From: Paludibacter sp.
Lineage (GTDB): Bacteria > Bacteroidota > Bacteroidia > Bacteroidales > Paludibacteraceae
NCBI GenBank assembly: GCA_023666945.1
Contig: JAMPAY010000017.1
Coordinates: forward strand, 1-51,149
Length of the DNA stretch: 51,149 nucleotides
Direction: 5' to 3'
Below, piece after piece: positions 50,995 to 51,149 of this stretch. The stretch's first letter is position 1. Every line of letters starts with the position of its first letter. The notes under the pieces are model-generated. The model did not search any database and was not told the DNA's origin. It saw only the letters and a list, made by a program, of their open reading frames with translations. The translations under genes were made by a program, and so were the position numbers.

Positions 50995-51149
50995 ATGAAG
51001 AAAATGATATTGTGGGCTACCGCCTGCTTAGGGACAAGCATAGCGACTGCCCAAAACAAGATGAACGTAAGTTGCACCAATGGTAACATTGATGTACCTG
51101 TTGGTTGAATTAAATCAGTGAATATTTTATCTGCCCAATTGGACGATGA
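50995..51149 (+). pseudogene. secreted protein gene start, in-frame TGA, cut by window end
   Basis: ATG 50995 opens a frame with a signal peptide (MILWATACLGTSIATAQ) and MNVSCTNGNIDVPVG. It stops at TGA 51106-51108, and the same frame then stays open as IKSVNILSAQLDD to the edge. The segment around the stop resembles the TNG-xxxVPVxxIKSV motif of small Bacteroidales secreted proteins. The TGA therefore probably interrupts a longer gene, though a 37-aa product is possible. It follows the T9SS protein by 13 bases. Confidence 0.45.

Overview
The window is chromosomal DNA of a member of the Bacteroidales (Bacteroidota). The evidence is the promoter type (TTG, about 20 bp, TAnnTTTG) seen before many genes, PorQ and C-terminal sorting domains of the type IX secretion system, the DUF6089-uppS-bamA-ompH-ompH cluster, RadA, POT, DUF1810 and several Bacteroidales-only hypothetical families. 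A T9SS-bearing, hexuronate-using relative of Porphyromonas, Tannerella or Prevotella fits; I cannot name the genus.

Layout. 1-600: a signal-peptide stub, a G-rich 47-bp tandem repeat and a 131-bp terminal-inverted-repeat element. 660-6958: porQ-cmk-ispH-pfkA-metallophosphoesterase-ribE on +. 7086-7617: a hypothetical gene broken by one extra T. 7695-10710: a 3.0-kb inserted element. 10734-17231: on -, polA, POT transporter, hypothetical, rsmI and a YjjG-type nucleotidase. 17347-19704: nrnA (+), then GNAT and BAX-inhibitor-like genes (-). 20097-24799: hexuronate operon uxaC-kdgK-eda-exuT. 25195-28912: hflX, phosphoglucomutase, tRNA-Pro(CGG) and a DUF1810 gene. 28981-30001: second copy of the inverted-repeat element and a decayed outer-membrane gene. 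30086-34351: dnaN, exonuclease, rnz, radA on -. 34849-44777: murI, then DUF6089-uppS-bamA-ompH-ompH, a 37-aa gene, an MFS carrier, murF and a coiled-coil protein. 44802-50216: ung, rpsO, trxB, lolA-like, ftsK on -. 50535-end: small secreted T9SS proteins.

Most of the window is housekeeping: envelope biogenesis (BamA, Skp-like chaperones, UppS, MurI, MurF, LolA-like), DNA replication and repair (PolA, DnaN, RadA, Ung, FtsK, exonuclease) and central carbon metabolism. The hexuronate operon imports glucuronate or galacturonate, isomerises it, and carries KDG to pyruvate and glyceraldehyde-3-phosphate through KdgK and Eda. The reductase and dehydratase that link the isomerase product to KDG are not in the window.

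The most unusual region is the 3.0-kb element. It has inverted arrays of a 19-bp end site as in Mu- or Tn7-like transposons, but no transposase. It is flanked by CTACTAT, and removing it restores a perfect 19-bp-stem bidirectional terminator between two convergent genes. It carries an XRE repressor, repeated operator-like sites, a remnant adenine methylase, an HTH protein, a compact thymidylate-synthase homologue with Asp at the dUMP/dCMP-discriminating position, and a candidate structured RNA of about 115 nt with its own promoter and U-tract. It looks like a satellite or deletion derivative of a transposable phage. Also notable are a two-copy MITE-like element and 11-bp phased repeat arrays upstream of both the hflX and dnaN promoters.
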